The position numbers were made by a program, and so were the translations under genes. Shown here piece after piece: positions 36,477-48,120 of a stretch of 64,000 nt of DNA. The notes beneath the pieces are model-generated. The model was given only the letters and a program-made list of their open reading frames with translations, had not been told where the DNA came from and searched no databases. Source of the DNA: Bufo bufo (Eukaryota; Chordata; Amphibia; Anura; Bufonidae); assembly GCF_905171765.1 (NCBI RefSeq), contig NC_053390.1, forward strand, positions 209,627,359-209,691,358, given 5' to 3'. Numbering within the stretch: the stretch's first letter is position 1; the number at the start of each line of letters is the position of its first letter.

Positions 36477-37032
36477 TGTAAGAGTTAGGTAGCGGGCTGG
36501 TCGTCTCTGGGATCGACGAGCACACTCTACCGAGCACAGATTCCAGGCAAGCTCAGTTTTCCATCAACTGTCCAGATTTATTGTCAGTGGGTGGTACATA
36601 AAATAAACATTAACAAAACAAAATTCTTCGCCTGTCCGGCTCTAACTATACAATCAGGAACTCCTGACTAACCTGGTGCCAGCCTAACACTGGGCATCAA
36701 ACATAACCATATTGTTTGTATCAACTGCTACGCTCTCAGAGACTCCTAGCAGTCCTGTTCCCAGGCAGAGTCAGAGAGACATGTCTGCATTCTCAGTCTT
36801 ATTCAGGATAGCACACCTGAGGAGTGATTACCTGACAGCCCAAAACCCGGACTGTCTGAAGTCTTATCCAGCAAAACAGGCCCTAAAAAAAATGGTTTTT
36901 TTATACAAACCCGAATTGCCTCTGCATAGACCTCTGCTTAGCATTTCCCTGGTTGCTTTTTTAAATGACAGAAGTGAGGAACCTTGAGCACACATAGACC
37001 CCGTCCACTACTTCTCCAGACACTCTGTCACA
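36477..37032. mobile_element. Solo LTR in (AT)n microsatellite
   Basis: TGTAAGAGTTAGGTAGC...CACTCTGTCACA, 556 bp with complementary TGT/ACA ends. The flanks are AT repeat on both sides (ATAT/ATAT), so the duplication is consistent but not informative. Confidence 0.7.
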
Positions 37033-37064
37033 ATATATATATATATATATATATACTGTATATA

Positions 37065-38539
37065 CACTGCTCAAAAAAATAAAGGGAACACTTAAACAAC
37101 ACAATGTAACTCCAAGTCAATCACACTTCTGTGAAATCAAACTGTCCACTTAGGAAGCAGGTAGTGACCACAGACCAACTCTCAGTTCCTATGCTTCCTG
37201 GCTGATGTTTTGGTTACTTTTGAATGCTGGCGGTGCTTTCACTCTAGTGGTAGCATGAGACGGAGTCTACAACCCACACAAGTGGCTCAGGTAGTGCAGC
37301 TTATCCAGGATGGCACATCAATGTGAGCTGTGGCAAGAAGGTTTGCTGTGTCTGTCAGCGTAGTGTCCATAGCATGGAGGCGCTACCAGGAGACAGACCA
37401 GTACATCAGGAGACGTGGAGGAGGCCGTAGGAGGGCAACAACCCAGCAGCAGGACCGCTACCTTCGCCTTTGTGCAAGGAGGAACAGGAGGAGCACTGCC
37501 AGAGCCCTGCAAAATGACCTCCAGCAGGCCACAAATGTGCATGTGTCTGCTCAAACGGTCAGAAACAGACTCCATGAGGGTGATATGAGGGCCCGACATC
37601 CACAGGTGGGGGTTGTGCTTACAGCCCAACACCGTGCAGGACGTTTGGTATTTGCCAGAGAACACCAAGATTGGCAAATTGGCCACTGGCGCCCTGTGCT
37701 CTTCACAGATGAAAGCAGGTTCACACTGAGCACATGTGACAGACGTGACAGAGTCGTGAGATGCCGTGGAGAACGTTCTGCTGCCTGCAACATCCTCCAG
37801 CATGACCAGTTTGGCATTGGGTCAGTAATGGTGTGGGGTGGCATTTCTTTGGAGGGCCGCACAGCCCTCCATGTGCTCGCCAGAGGTAGCCTGACTGCCA
37901 TTAGTTACCGAGATGAGATCCTCAGACCCCTTGTGAGACCATATGCTGGTGCGGTTGGCCCTGGGTTCCTCCTAATGCAAGACAATGCTAGACCTCATGT
38001 GGCTGGAGTGTGTCAGCAGTTCCTGCAAGACGAAGGCATTGATGCTATGGACTGGCCCGCCTGTTCCCCAGACCTGAATCGAATTGAGCACATCTGGGAC
38101 ATCATGTCTCGCTCTATCCACCAACGTCACGTTGCACCACAGACTGTCCAGGAGTTGGCAGATGCTTTAGTCCAGGTCTGGGGGGAGATCCCTCAGGAGA
38201 CCGTCCGCCACCTTATCAGGAGCATGCACAGGCGTTGTAGGGAGGTCATACAGGCACGTGGAGGCCACACACACTACTGAGCCTCATTTTGACTTGTTTT
38301 AAGGACATTACATCAAAGTTGGATCAGCCTGTAGTGTGTTTTTCCACTTTAATTTTGAGTGTGACTCCAAATCCAGACCTCCATGGGTTGAAAAATTTGA
38401 TTTCCATTTTTTTTTTTTTGTGTGATTTTGTTGTCAGCACATTCAACTATGTAAAGAACAAAGTATTTCAGAAGAATATTTAATTAACTCAGATCTAGGA
38501 TGTGTTATTTTTGTGTTCCCTTTATTTTTTTGAGCAGTG
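37065..38539 (+). mobile_element. Tc1-like element, DD34E, near-intact
   Basis: 1475 bp with ends CACTGCTCAAAAAAATAAAG...CTTTATTTTTTTGAGCAGTG, flanked by TA at 37063-37064 and 38540-38541. It carries one transposase gene on the plus strand and is related to the copy at 48121-49303. Confidence 0.95.
37255..38280 (+). pseudogene. Tc1-like transposase, one premature stop
   Basis: An ATG at 37255 ([20 protein letters not shown]) is followed by an in-frame TGA at codon 24 (37324-37326). The frame is then open to the stop at 38278-38280, about 341 codons in all. The TGA is most simply a CGA to TGA transition. N-terminal HTH domains span to about residue 130. Catalytic residues are Asp152 (FTDESRF), Asp243 (MQDNARPH) and Glu278, with 34 residues between the last two (DD34E). 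The usual Pro before Ile-Glu is Arg ([10 protein letters not shown]; the 48121 copy has NPIEH). A start downstream of the stop would remove part of the first HTH. Probably inactive but only recently so. Confidence 0.92.
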
Positions 38540-38541
38540 TA

Positions 38542-40370
38542 TATATAAAACTGTAAGCTAAAGTGGTCACATTATAATGTGGGCAGCACTGCTTTATCTT
38601 GGCAGTTGACCATACTCTTAATAGTAGTGCTTTTGAAAAGTAATCAATGTAACTGAAGGGTATATGACCCCAAGTTCCACTAAATAGCTTTCATTTGGAG
38701 ACATGCCCGGCCGTCAGTGACAATATAAAATACTGCTGCTATGGTAACTTAAATTGGCAAAATTACAAGTAGCACTAAAAATTATAATGAATATGCTATA
38801 ACTCATTGCTTCTATTATTTAATGAGATTTTGTCTACATGGCCCTGAGGACATAATGTATTTTTTGTTAATAATAAAGCAGGGCTGGACAGGAAGGCACC
38901 AGATTAACCCTATTTGTACCACAAAATATACAGTGAAAAAAAATACAATGCAACAGCACTCTGCAAACCAAATAAAAAATAAAAAAAAGTATTCTGATGC
39001 TAATGATATGCTTATTGAGTAAATTTGAGATTCTTAGCAAATACATTTTGTACAAAAATTATTTGGGCCCGTCTGCCACATGTCAAGGCGATCTCTGTAA
39101 GACATGAACCTAACACTAAATTCTACCTGTTATGTGCCATGACGGCTATCATAAAATGCAGGAAGTGCAGGTTCCCCATGTATGCTGGGCCCACTCTGAT
39201 TTTTGTCATTTTTGGTGCCAAAATGGCCTTCATTGAATTCAGGGAATGCAGGTACCAACATGCATGCCAAGCCCACTCCATACATCTCCTGGTGCCAAAT
39301 GGCCTCGAATAAATGCATATAGAATCCACTCTATACCCCCCAGGTGCCAAAAGGCTCAGAGAAAAAATTGTCCAATTTAACACTCGAAAATGTGTAGCAA
39401 CCAAGTCAAGAGATCTTCAAAGAACCCAAGGAGCCTGCTGTCAAGTACCAAGAAGTGTATTTAAATTGAGACAGTAAAGGGGTTTTCCAAAGCCAGGAAA
39501 CCCCTGTTCATCTGTAAAGACCTGTCATTGGTGCTGTGGTCTAACGCCATGCTTCCTTCGCACCCGCTTCCAGTCCCCACTGGATGGGAAGTCTGTTGTG
39601 CAATCTACGCACGTCTCTGCTGCTGCCCACTCAATAGCTTCAGCAGTTACTTGAGTAGGCATGGCACATGACCGCGACCACCACTGAGGCTAATGATTCC
39701 ATTGGTTTCTGGTCTCAAAAAAAACCCCATTAATTGTTCAGTTTCTGGTTTGGCTAGAAATACAGAAAGACTTCTACTTCTTGAAGAAAGTTGATGTGCA
39801 CAACTCTTTCTTTTTTTGTCTCTTGGTTATCCATATCTTTACTTGATGAATCAGCTCTAAGATACTGTAGATGGGAATATTGGCTGAAGCCATTTAAAGG
39901 CTATGGACACGTTTAGGGGAAATTCTTTTTATGATTGCATTTTCCTCATTGTGGGCTACAAATAATTTTTTAGTTGGTCTTTATAAAAAAAAATATTCAG
40001 CCGTTCTGTCACAAAGGGTTAACTGTTTGTCTAGTTGTGTGAATCATACTTTCACTTTGTGCCCTTCATCTAATAAATCCTATCTCTAAATTTCTAAAAG
40101 CCCATAAACACTTATTTAAGCCACATTCTTATTAGTACGTATTTAGGAGCTCAGAGATAATGAGCCGTCAGCTGAGCTGCCTGACGGAACATAGTAAAGA
40201 TACTGAGCCGCTAATAGAGAATCTTGAGGTTATACAGAGAAAGAGGCTAAAAAATTTAATAAAGCCCAAATGAAAAAATTATTTTTAGCTAAAAAGTGCA
40301 GTGCAATAATAAAAAAAAATTACCAACAAAGGTGTACATAGCCTTCAAGCAATTGGCTACTTTTTGCTAC
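38542..40370. other. AT-rich intergenic sequence with one MITE-like stretch
   Basis: Bases 39478-39730 begin AAAGGGGTTTTCC and end AAAAACCCCATTAA, suggesting a TTAA-type MITE relic. The rest shows no gene or clear repeat border. Confidence 0.4.
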
Positions 40371-40375
40371 TAATA

Positions 40376-41000
40376 AACAGTGGCGTCGCCAGGGGGGGGC
40401 CAGAGGGGGCCACGGCCCCCCCTACATCATGCTGTGCCCCCCCATGTGCCCCCCCAACTAAAATGACCCCCCCCCAAGTGAGCAGCCGCCGCCGGGCACA
40501 GGGAGATGAGCGCTTCCATTGCGCTCATCTCCATTGTAAACTGTCTGTGCCAGCGGAGGTGCAGGGGAGGGAGAGGCGTGTCCCTTCCCTTCCCTCTGAT
40601 AGGCTGCAGGCAGGCACCGAAGTGGAGGAGAGGCCCCGCCCCCTAATTATTCCTGTTTACCTTTCTAAAGCTAAAGGACCTTTGATGATGTCATCACAGG
40701 TCCTGTAAGGGAACTGCACAGTGTAAAGTGTAGTTCCCAGGTTAAAACAGTGCATCTGCCAGGACCTGTGATGACATCATCTTCAACATCACAGGTCCTG
40801 CAGAATCTAGCAAAGGAACTGCACCAAAAATGGTGTAGTTCCTAGGTTTCAAAGGTACATCTGCCAGGACCTGTGATGACATCATCACAGGTCCTTCAAC
40901 CCCTAATAGCAAGTATTAAAAGTTCACAAGCAGCTCTGCATTGATTGATCCATACAGACTGGAATGGAGAGGTAAGAGGAGGTCCTCCACTTTTCATCAT
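40376..41000. repeat. GC-rich repeat with ~125-bp tandem palindromic units
   Basis: Starts AACAGTGGCGTCGCCAGGGG. At 40676-40905 the block GGACCTGTGATGACATCATC, itself palindromic with its GATGATGTCATCACAGGTCC complement, recurs three times separated by GGAACTGCAC...GTAGTTCC hairpins. Confidence 0.65.
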
Positions 41001-41179
41001 TTACCCCCCCCCCCCTCCATGCCCTGTTTTTACTCATTGCTCACTCATGTATACTACTTCAGACAGTTACCACTACCTCATGTACCTCACAGTGACTATA
41101 ATGCATAACTGACCACATATTTCTATAAACACTGCATCTACAGTATTATACCTTCTATGTGTCACATCAATACACTGCT

Positions 41180-41182
41180 CTG

Positions 41183-41214
<32 letters not shown>

Positions 41215-41750
41215 TACATGCACACACACCGCATATATTACACAGTATTATACATGCAATATGTACAGATATATAGTATATACCGCAGTGCACTGATATG
41301 TGAGGTACAAGGTATAATAGATGCTGTGTGTACAGATATCAGTACACTTCTGTATATACTATATATGTGAGGTACGAGGTATAATAGATGCAGTGTGTAC
41401 AGATATATAGTATATACAGCGGTGTACTGATATCTGAGGTACGAGGTGTCAATACACTGCTGTATATACTATATACCTGTACACACTGCATCTATTATAC
41501 CTCGTACCTCACATATTACACTACTGTATATACTGTATACACTGCATATATTATACCCCGTACCTCACATATCAGTACACTGCTGTATATACTATATACC
41601 TGTACACACTGCATCTATTATACCCTGTACCTCACATATCAGAACACTAGGGAATATACTATATACCTGTACACACTGCATCTATTATACCGCGTACCTC
41701 ACATAACTGTACACTGCTGTATATAATATACATCTGCATCTATTATACCT
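41180..41750. repeat. Head-to-head minisatellite of ~60-bp TA-rich units
   Basis: Units GTGAGGTACGAGGTATAATAG are in one orientation at 41280-41440 and their complement (CTATTATACCTCGTACCTCAC) recurs four times at 41455-41745. A (TA)n/(CA)n run at 41183-41220 precedes it. Confidence 0.85.
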
Positions 41751-42084
41751 CTTTTGTGTGCCAGGGCTGTTTTGTAATCCCATTCCGGCCCTGATGGCAT
41801 AAATTATAAAACGCAGCAGCAAGAATAGTTCATGGAACAAAGGGAGGGGCTATAAAAGGGGAATGGGGGCCCAATTTAGATTCCTGCTATGGGGCCCAGT
41901 GATTTTTATGTACGCCCCTGGCTGCAGGCACTAGGCCGGCAGCCTATCAGAGGCCGGCGCAATGACGTCATCGTGCCGCCTGAGCCTTACATTACAGCGT
42001 GGGACACAGGAAGAGGCTGCATCGCATCGCTGACACTTAGGTAAGTATAAGTGGGTTTTTTTGTTTGTTTTTTACAATAGTCTT

Positions 42085-42335
42085 ACTGGCACATTGGGGG
42101 GGCTTATTACAAAACTGGCACATGATGATGGGGGGGGGGGACTTTATACTAGCACATGATGATGGGGGGGAACTTTATACTGGCACATGATGATGGGGGG
42201 GACTTTATACTGGCACATGATGATGGGGGACTTAATACTGGCACATGATGATGGGGGGACTTAATACTCGCACATGATGATGGGGGGACTTAATACTGGA
42301 ACATGGGGGGGCTTAATACTGGCACGTGATATGCC
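42085..42335. repeat. Minisatellite, ~32-bp unit
   Basis: About seven units of ACTGGCACATGATGATGGGG plus CTTWATACT. Bases 42336-43212 hold a TTAA-type MITE-like piece (ACCCCTTTAAATAGG at 42358, GATGACCTGTCCTATGCAT at 42519) and otherwise nothing recognised. Confidence 0.88.
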
Positions 42336-43433
42336 CCCATTGTCTAAGATGGGAATACCCCTTTAAATAGGTGCATCAGCTGCAGTACCAGACAACGGCC
42401 ACTACACAGTGTATGGAGCTGTGGTGTTCCGTCCACTGTTTACTTCAGGAACCATGGCTGCCGCTATCAGCTGATAGGTAAGGTTGTCAGGTGTTGGACC
42501 ACCACCTATCTGATACTGATGACCTGTCCTATGCATATGTCATCAAAAAGTTACTCCTGAAGAAATGTTTTAACGTCAAATCTTTACAAATTAACTTTTT
42601 GATCAAATACTTAGTATGACCATATGCAGCTAAATACCATATACCACTAGAGTACATGAGATCACAGCTTCTCAGGTAGAAGCAGGAAATACTTGAGGGA
42701 TATTATAGAACAGGTTGTAAACTTATTACACAAGGTAAGTTGATTTTAGGGTTCATTTCAAGTTTAAAGGTTGCATGTGAAGAGGTGATCAAAATGGAGA
42801 AGAGAAGTTCACTGGTAGAGAGAAGGGGTAGAGAGGGGAAATGCAGTAAGAGCAGTGTGGACAGGGCAGCAAAGCTTAGAGTAGACTGGAAGGATGGCCG
42901 ACTCTTCACTAGTAGACCACAAAGCGTTGTAATAGTCCATAGAACCACTTTTTCTCTTTAGATCACACAAAATTATTTGTGTTACCACTTTGGAACTAAT
43001 GACTTTTATTATTATCCCATCAGAGCAGGAATATGGGGTCTTGATTTTGCAGGACAAGTATTTCTTATATGCCGTGGCTTACTTATAATGGAGGCACACA
43101 GCACCACTGTTATGGGGCTCCTGATGAATTCCCAAAGTAAAACAGCATTTTCCTGTAGCAGCCCCTAGGGGGAGCTCAGTGCATACAGATTTTACAACTT
43201 CCTTTGAGTTCAGTGGTAACCAGGGCTTTTTTTTCTCAGAGAAAAGGTGGTGGAACTCACCCCCCCTCCCCTGACCACGCCCCTACCCACCCCTAGGACC
43301 GCCCCCTAAAACCGCCCCTTTAGAGAACAGGGATGCAAGTAAAATTTGGGGGGGGGGCTATAAAAGTCCAGCCCAGCAAAGAAACCCCCCATATGGGGAT
43401 GGCACTGGTAATGGGGGATCTGGGGATGGCACT

Positions 43434-43760
43434 GTTATGGGGGATCTGTGGATGCCATCCACAGACCCCCCACCCCATAACAGTGCCATCCACAGACCCC
43501 CCCACCCCATAACAGTGCCATCCACAGACCCCCCCCCCACCCCATAACAGTGCCATCCACAGACCCCCCCACCCCATAACAGTGCCATCCACAGACCCCC
43601 CCCCACCCCATAACAGTGCCATCCACAGACCCCCCCACCCCATAACAGTGCCATCCACAGACCCCCCCACCCCATAACAGTGCCATCCACAGACCCCCCC
43701 ACCCCATAACAGTGCGATCCACAGACCCCCCACCCCTTAACAGTGTCATCCACAGACCCC
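43434..43760. repeat. C/G-strand-asymmetric minisatellite, ~32-bp unit
   Basis: About ten units of CCCATAACAGTGCCATCCACAGACCCCCC. The minus strand carries repeated G-runs (GGGGGGGTCTGTGG, GGGGTGGGG) able to form G-quadruplexes. Gly/Trp-rich open frames on that strand are repeat translations. Confidence 0.93.
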
Positions 43761-43774
43761 CCATTGCAGCTCCC

Positions 43775-44118
43775 TACAGTTATAAAATGTGTAATTCAAT
43801 TAATAATGATTCATGCTGCCCCCTCTGTAGTATAACTTTCAATATATCCTACTCACAGGGCTACTTTTATATCGTAATGCAGGCCGGCCGGGCAGACGAG
43901 CGGCAGCGTGACTGACGTCACGTGCCTGCCCGGCCTACTTTATCAATGAAGCCGGCGGCGCAGGCACGTGACGTCAGTCAGTCACGCTGCCGCTCGTCTG
44001 CCTGGCCGGCCTGCATTATGATATAACAGTAGCCCTGTGAGTAGGATATATTGAATGTTATACTACAGAGGGGGCAGCATGAATCATTATTAATTGAATT
44101 ACACATTTTATAACTGTA
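43775..44118. repeat. Large inverted repeat (~155-bp arms)
   Basis: Arms 43775-43930 and 43960-44118 (TACAGTTATAAAATGTG... and complement) are nearly identical. The ~29-bp spacer is itself flanked by CCGG complementarity. The arms include ACGTCAC/GTGACGT palindromes. Confidence 0.92.
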
Positions 44119-44784
44119 CTGGAGCGGCGGGGCCGGAGCACAGTGAACGCACCGGCCCCCAGCTCCTCCTCCCAGTCCCTCCCCGCTGATACATCACAGC
44201 CTGCGATGCTGGAGCATGGCAGGCTGCGATGTCAAAAGGTGGCGGAACGCCGTTCCGGTGCGTTCCGCCAGAAAAAAAAGCCCTGGTGGTAACTGCATAA
44301 AGTCCTATGCACAGAGTATACTGAGTATCTTGTAGCGGTGGCTGCAAGCAGTCAGTTTTATAATACAATTTGTGATAGAAGCAGAGGATTTAGGATTTAG
44401 AGTATGGGGAAAATTTATCAATGTATTTATAATATATTTATAACACAGTGTGCCACAGGGATGCCTATTTGTGACAGTGCACCACTTTCACTGACAGAAG
44501 TTTACACAATGTTTTATACCACCTTGGGGCTGGTATACTTTTAGACAACCAAGTGCCACTCAACATGACTTAGATTGTGAGAAAACAAGGCGCAAATTAT
44601 GTTTAGACAAAAAAGTTTCAGAAAAAAAATTGCCCCCAAAAAAGAAATGTCTAGCATGGTGTACCTTGTAACACATTTAAGCCATTCATGCAAGGCAAGC
44701 GCACCAGAAAAACTGGAACGATGGTTGACAGATTCGAAGTGCAAGTACTATCATATATCTGCCCAAATGTGTTCATTTACTTAA

Positions 44785-45148
44785 AGAGCTTGTCCCATCT
44801 GGAATACTCACAGAATATCACTAGGATATGACATAGATTACAGATACTGCAGTTGCTGATCCCACCTCCCATCTCTCCAGAATGGTGGCCCAAAATGATG
44901 AGAGAGCACACCGTACAGGACCAGCATCATCTCCATTCACTGTTATGGGACTTCAGAAAATAGCATTCATCACTATGGGACTTCGGAAAATAGCCGAGCA
45001 AGGCCCATAATGGGGAGTGGAAGTTGGCCGTGGATGCGCTGCTTGATCCCCTTTCACTTTGGGGACCTATTCTGGAGATAGTCGCACCTTTTGGACATTT
45101 ATGGCATATCGTAGCGATATTTCACAAATGTTAGGTGGGAATACTCCT
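44785..45148. mobile_element. TTAA-type MITE
   Basis: TTAA at 44781-44784 and 45149-45152. Left end AGAGCTTGTCCCATCTGGAATACTC, right end ...GGTGGGAATACTCCT. Bases 44294-44780 hold nothing recognised. Confidence 0.65.
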
Positions 45149-45305
45149 TTAAGGAACTTGCCTAGCTAATACCCACTTTAAAATGAAATGGTTAATGTTT
45201 ATGCAGGTGGATGTACAATTTCATTGAAAAGAATGCACCTGCTTACTAAGAATGTACAGATCCCTGCATTCCTGAATCCTGTATAATCACAGGGTACCAC
45301 CTGCC

Positions 45306-45779
45306 TTAAAACGTAGCCTTTATTATATAATACGTGTAAAATAACAAACTCCCATTATTACAAAAACACGAAGAAAGAAAAGGAGAAAACAAAAATCGAC
45401 ACTCTATAGATGGACCAGCGGTTGGTGCTCTGAAAAGATTATTTCTGTATCTTGGTGAGATCCCTAAAGGACGTTTGATTATAGGTAGGATAATGACTTC
45501 TTGACTGGGCCTGTCCCTTAGTCCAACCCTAAGATATTTATTCCTGCCTAAAAAACGGAATAGCCACCCCGATAGGGGCGATCCCGTGTTCAGGAACCTC
45601 CTGTATCGCCCTAGTTTGCCCCTATTCAATGATAGTTGGGCTGGGTCTGATCGCGGTCTCCTGGATGATGACCTGAAATAAGTACAGAAAATAATAAAGA
45701 TATATTCACAGATGGATTCCTGAATCCTGGAAAGTTTAGAGGCACGATATGCTAAAGTGTATGCAATTGCAATTAGCAA
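45306..45779 (-). other. 157-codon open frame of unknown meaning
   Basis: Opens MLIAIAYTLAYRASKLSRIQ and is rich in Arg and Ser, with no motif I recognise. Sequence 45286-46121 abuts the PLE left arm and has CCTTTATTA motifs near 45316 and 45900. It may be a retroelement tail. I do not claim a gene. Confidence 0.15.
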
Positions 45780-46121
45780 ATGAATGCAGTGCCTAACTGC
45801 TACGGCAATGTGTCACTGCAAATGGGTTTTCCAAGTATTTCCTATATGTATGCTAACTCACCAAAAAAAATTGAGAACACATATAATATAACTTCATCCT
45901 TTATTAGTAAAATGTCATACAACACACAATCTCTGACATAATAATTATACATGCAGCAATACAGGACAGTGCCATTACACAAAACGATTCCCCCCAGCCA
46001 CAGTAGGTCAGCGCCTATAAGTCTCAAAGGAGTGTGCGATCTATGTATGTAACACAAGACACAAAAATGTCAAGTACTAGTTCAACTACACCTGGTCCTC
46101 CATTCTGCTACAAACATACTT

Positions 46122-47060
46122 GAAGTAGCCGCTGAGAACAGTGATCAATTGTTAAGCTAAAACATAACTTTTAATATTTACATCAATAAAATAGGCCCTA
46201 TGATAATAGGATAAATCAAAATAGCTGCTAGTAAGCAAGACAAGGGAAGATTGCAGTGGGGCTATATAAACAATAGCCCCACGCAGTCAACGGTGTGATA
46301 AATTGTTCCCTCTGTGGATGGAGAGGTGATACCAGTTATAACACACCTCACCACCCAATAGATGTAAGGAGAAAGGGTACAGGGAGAGCTAGATAAAACT
46401 CCCTGACTTCTCAAACACGAGGCATGATGAAAGCCGCAGGCAATGGATGGCGCCATTGCTGTCAGAAGTGCCAGCTTTTAACTGCTTACCCACAGCTGTG
46501 CGAGGCCGCAATGACCGCGCCTCCCGCGTGGTCACGTGTGCGCGCGAAACGAACGCTGCCGATCTGCACACGTGCGAGAATGCGGGTTCATGACGTGATG
46601 ACGCCACTATCATGTGATCGTGTCAACACGTCAGACAGCACGGATAGCGGTACCGTCAATAGTAAGTCGGGTTGCTGGGCAACCAGGGTGCGTCCCCAGC
46701 AACCAAGTCCTACACGGTCCCAGTCGGGGCCATGTAATATAAAGAAGGCATTTGTAGCATAAATGGAAATTGGAATCTGGATCTGGAGAATCAGAAACAT
46801 GCCAATTATACATGTATTAGAGGCCATTGATTAGATCGATATTTAGATTGCGACCACAACAGATAAATAAGTAAATAAACAAATAAGAGGTACCGAATCA
46901 AGAGCGCAGATTAGGATATAGATCAATCACAGAGGGCGCTCTATCAACTTGGGATAAATTACATATGAAAGGCGATGTAGCCTGGGGATATTCAAATAAA
47001 GCAGCTAAAGTTCAGCTGCTCATTAAGTCCAGTGGGTGAGACCGTATGTAGTAGAAAACT
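46122..47060 (-). repeat. PLE left arm (inverted copy of the 3' end)
   Basis: The complement of the 3' region of the element: it matches from GGTCTCACCC (55035) through the VVRCVITGITSPSTEGTIYH-encoding block to TCTCAG.GGCTACTT (56304). It lacks about 400 bp present in the right arm (roughly 55775-56170), the part holding the hammerhead core. Confidence 0.85.
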
Positions 47061-47065
47061 CCAGT

Positions 47066-47528
47066 TGCAAACATCAGTCGAGAAATTCCAGTATTTCCTG
47101 AGAGAGAGAAGACATAGGCAATTCAACAAGGATCTACAGGAGTTTAAAGAGAACAAAGCTTATTTAGTCCTAAAAGATACACCCCCAACTAGGAAGAATA
47201 ATTCTGATTTGTCAACTACAGAGACTGACATATCAGATAGCGAACGGGAACAAACAGGTCCAACCTCGTATAAAAAACGAAATCTCCCCAGGAGGGGGGG
47301 AGGTAGAGGTGGAAGTTACTCCACTACGCCTTCTAATACTTTTTTAGACCAGGGAGTGACATACAATCTCAGAAACCATACCAACCCTCGAGAGAAGACG
47401 GCCCAAAAGTAATTAATCTTTCTGATAGGACTTTGCTTGGGACTGAAATAGCGGTCCTTGGCAAAGGCCTTTCATTCGTCCCAACACGCCGTTTTGACCC
47501 CTTCACCTGGGTCAAAGATTTGCAACTA
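47066..47528 (+). pseudogene. PLE protein, N-terminal segment
   Basis: Reads EKFQYFLRERRHRQFNKDLQ, then a Ser/Thr/Gly-Arg-rich linker. After a stop at 47410-47412 it continues with VLGKGLSFVPTRRFDPFTW, a conserved PLE N-terminal motif. It ends at the TA target of the Tc1-like insertion. The MGETVCSRK start lies in the inverted arm and may not be native. Confidence 0.8.
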
Positions 47529-48120
47529 CAAACCGGATTCCAAAAAAGTTGGGACACTATACAAATCGTGAATAAAAACTGAATGCAATGATGTGGAGGT
47601 GCCAACTTCTAATATTTTTTTCAGAATAGAACATAAATCACGGAACAAAAGTTTAAACTGAGAAAATGTACCATTTTAAGGGAATGATATGTTGAATCAG
47701 AATTTCATGGTGTCAACAAATCCCCAAAAAGTTGGGACAAGGCCATTTTCACCACTGTGTGGCATCTCCCCTTCTTCTTACAACACTCAACAGACGTCTG
47801 GGGACCGAGGAGACCAGTTTCTCAAGTTTAGAAATAGGAATGCTCTCCCATTCTTGTCTAATACAGGCCTCTAACTGTTCAATCGTCTTGGGCCTTCTTT
47901 GTTGCACCTTCCTCTTTATGATGAGCCAAATGTTCTCTATAGGTGAAAGATCTGGACTGCAGACTGGCCATTTCAGTACCCGGATCCTTCTCCTACGCAG
48001 CCATGATGTTGTGATTGATGCAGAATGTGGTCTGGCATTATCTTGTTGAAAAATGCAGGGTCTTCCTTGAAAGAGATGACATCTGGATGGGAGCATATGT
48101 TGTTCTAGAACCTGAATATA

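Larger units (their letters stand above)
43221..44285. mobile_element. hAT-type MITE with 8-bp duplication GTGGTAAC
   Basis: 1065 bp with ends CAGGGCTTTTTTTTCT...AGAAAAAAAAGCCCTG, flanked by GTGGTAAC at 43213-43220 and 44286-44293. Inside are a minisatellite (43434-43760) and a large palindrome (43775-44118). No transposase. Confidence 0.95.

Noticed and set aside
36477..37032. Defined 4- or 5-bp target duplication for the LTR
   Set aside because: Flanks are (AT)n on both sides, so any apparent match is uninformative.
43434..43760. CRISPR-like regular repeats
   Set aside because: Units abut directly with no unique spacers, in a eukaryotic MITE; it is a minisatellite.
43320..43764. Long Gly/Trp-rich open frames on the minus strand
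   Set aside because: All three frames are open because the DNA is a ~32-bp minisatellite without stops; they are repeat translations.
45306..45779. Possible host gene of 157 codons
   Set aside because: No motif, no splice context, adjacent to a PLE arm; kept only as an unknown open frame.
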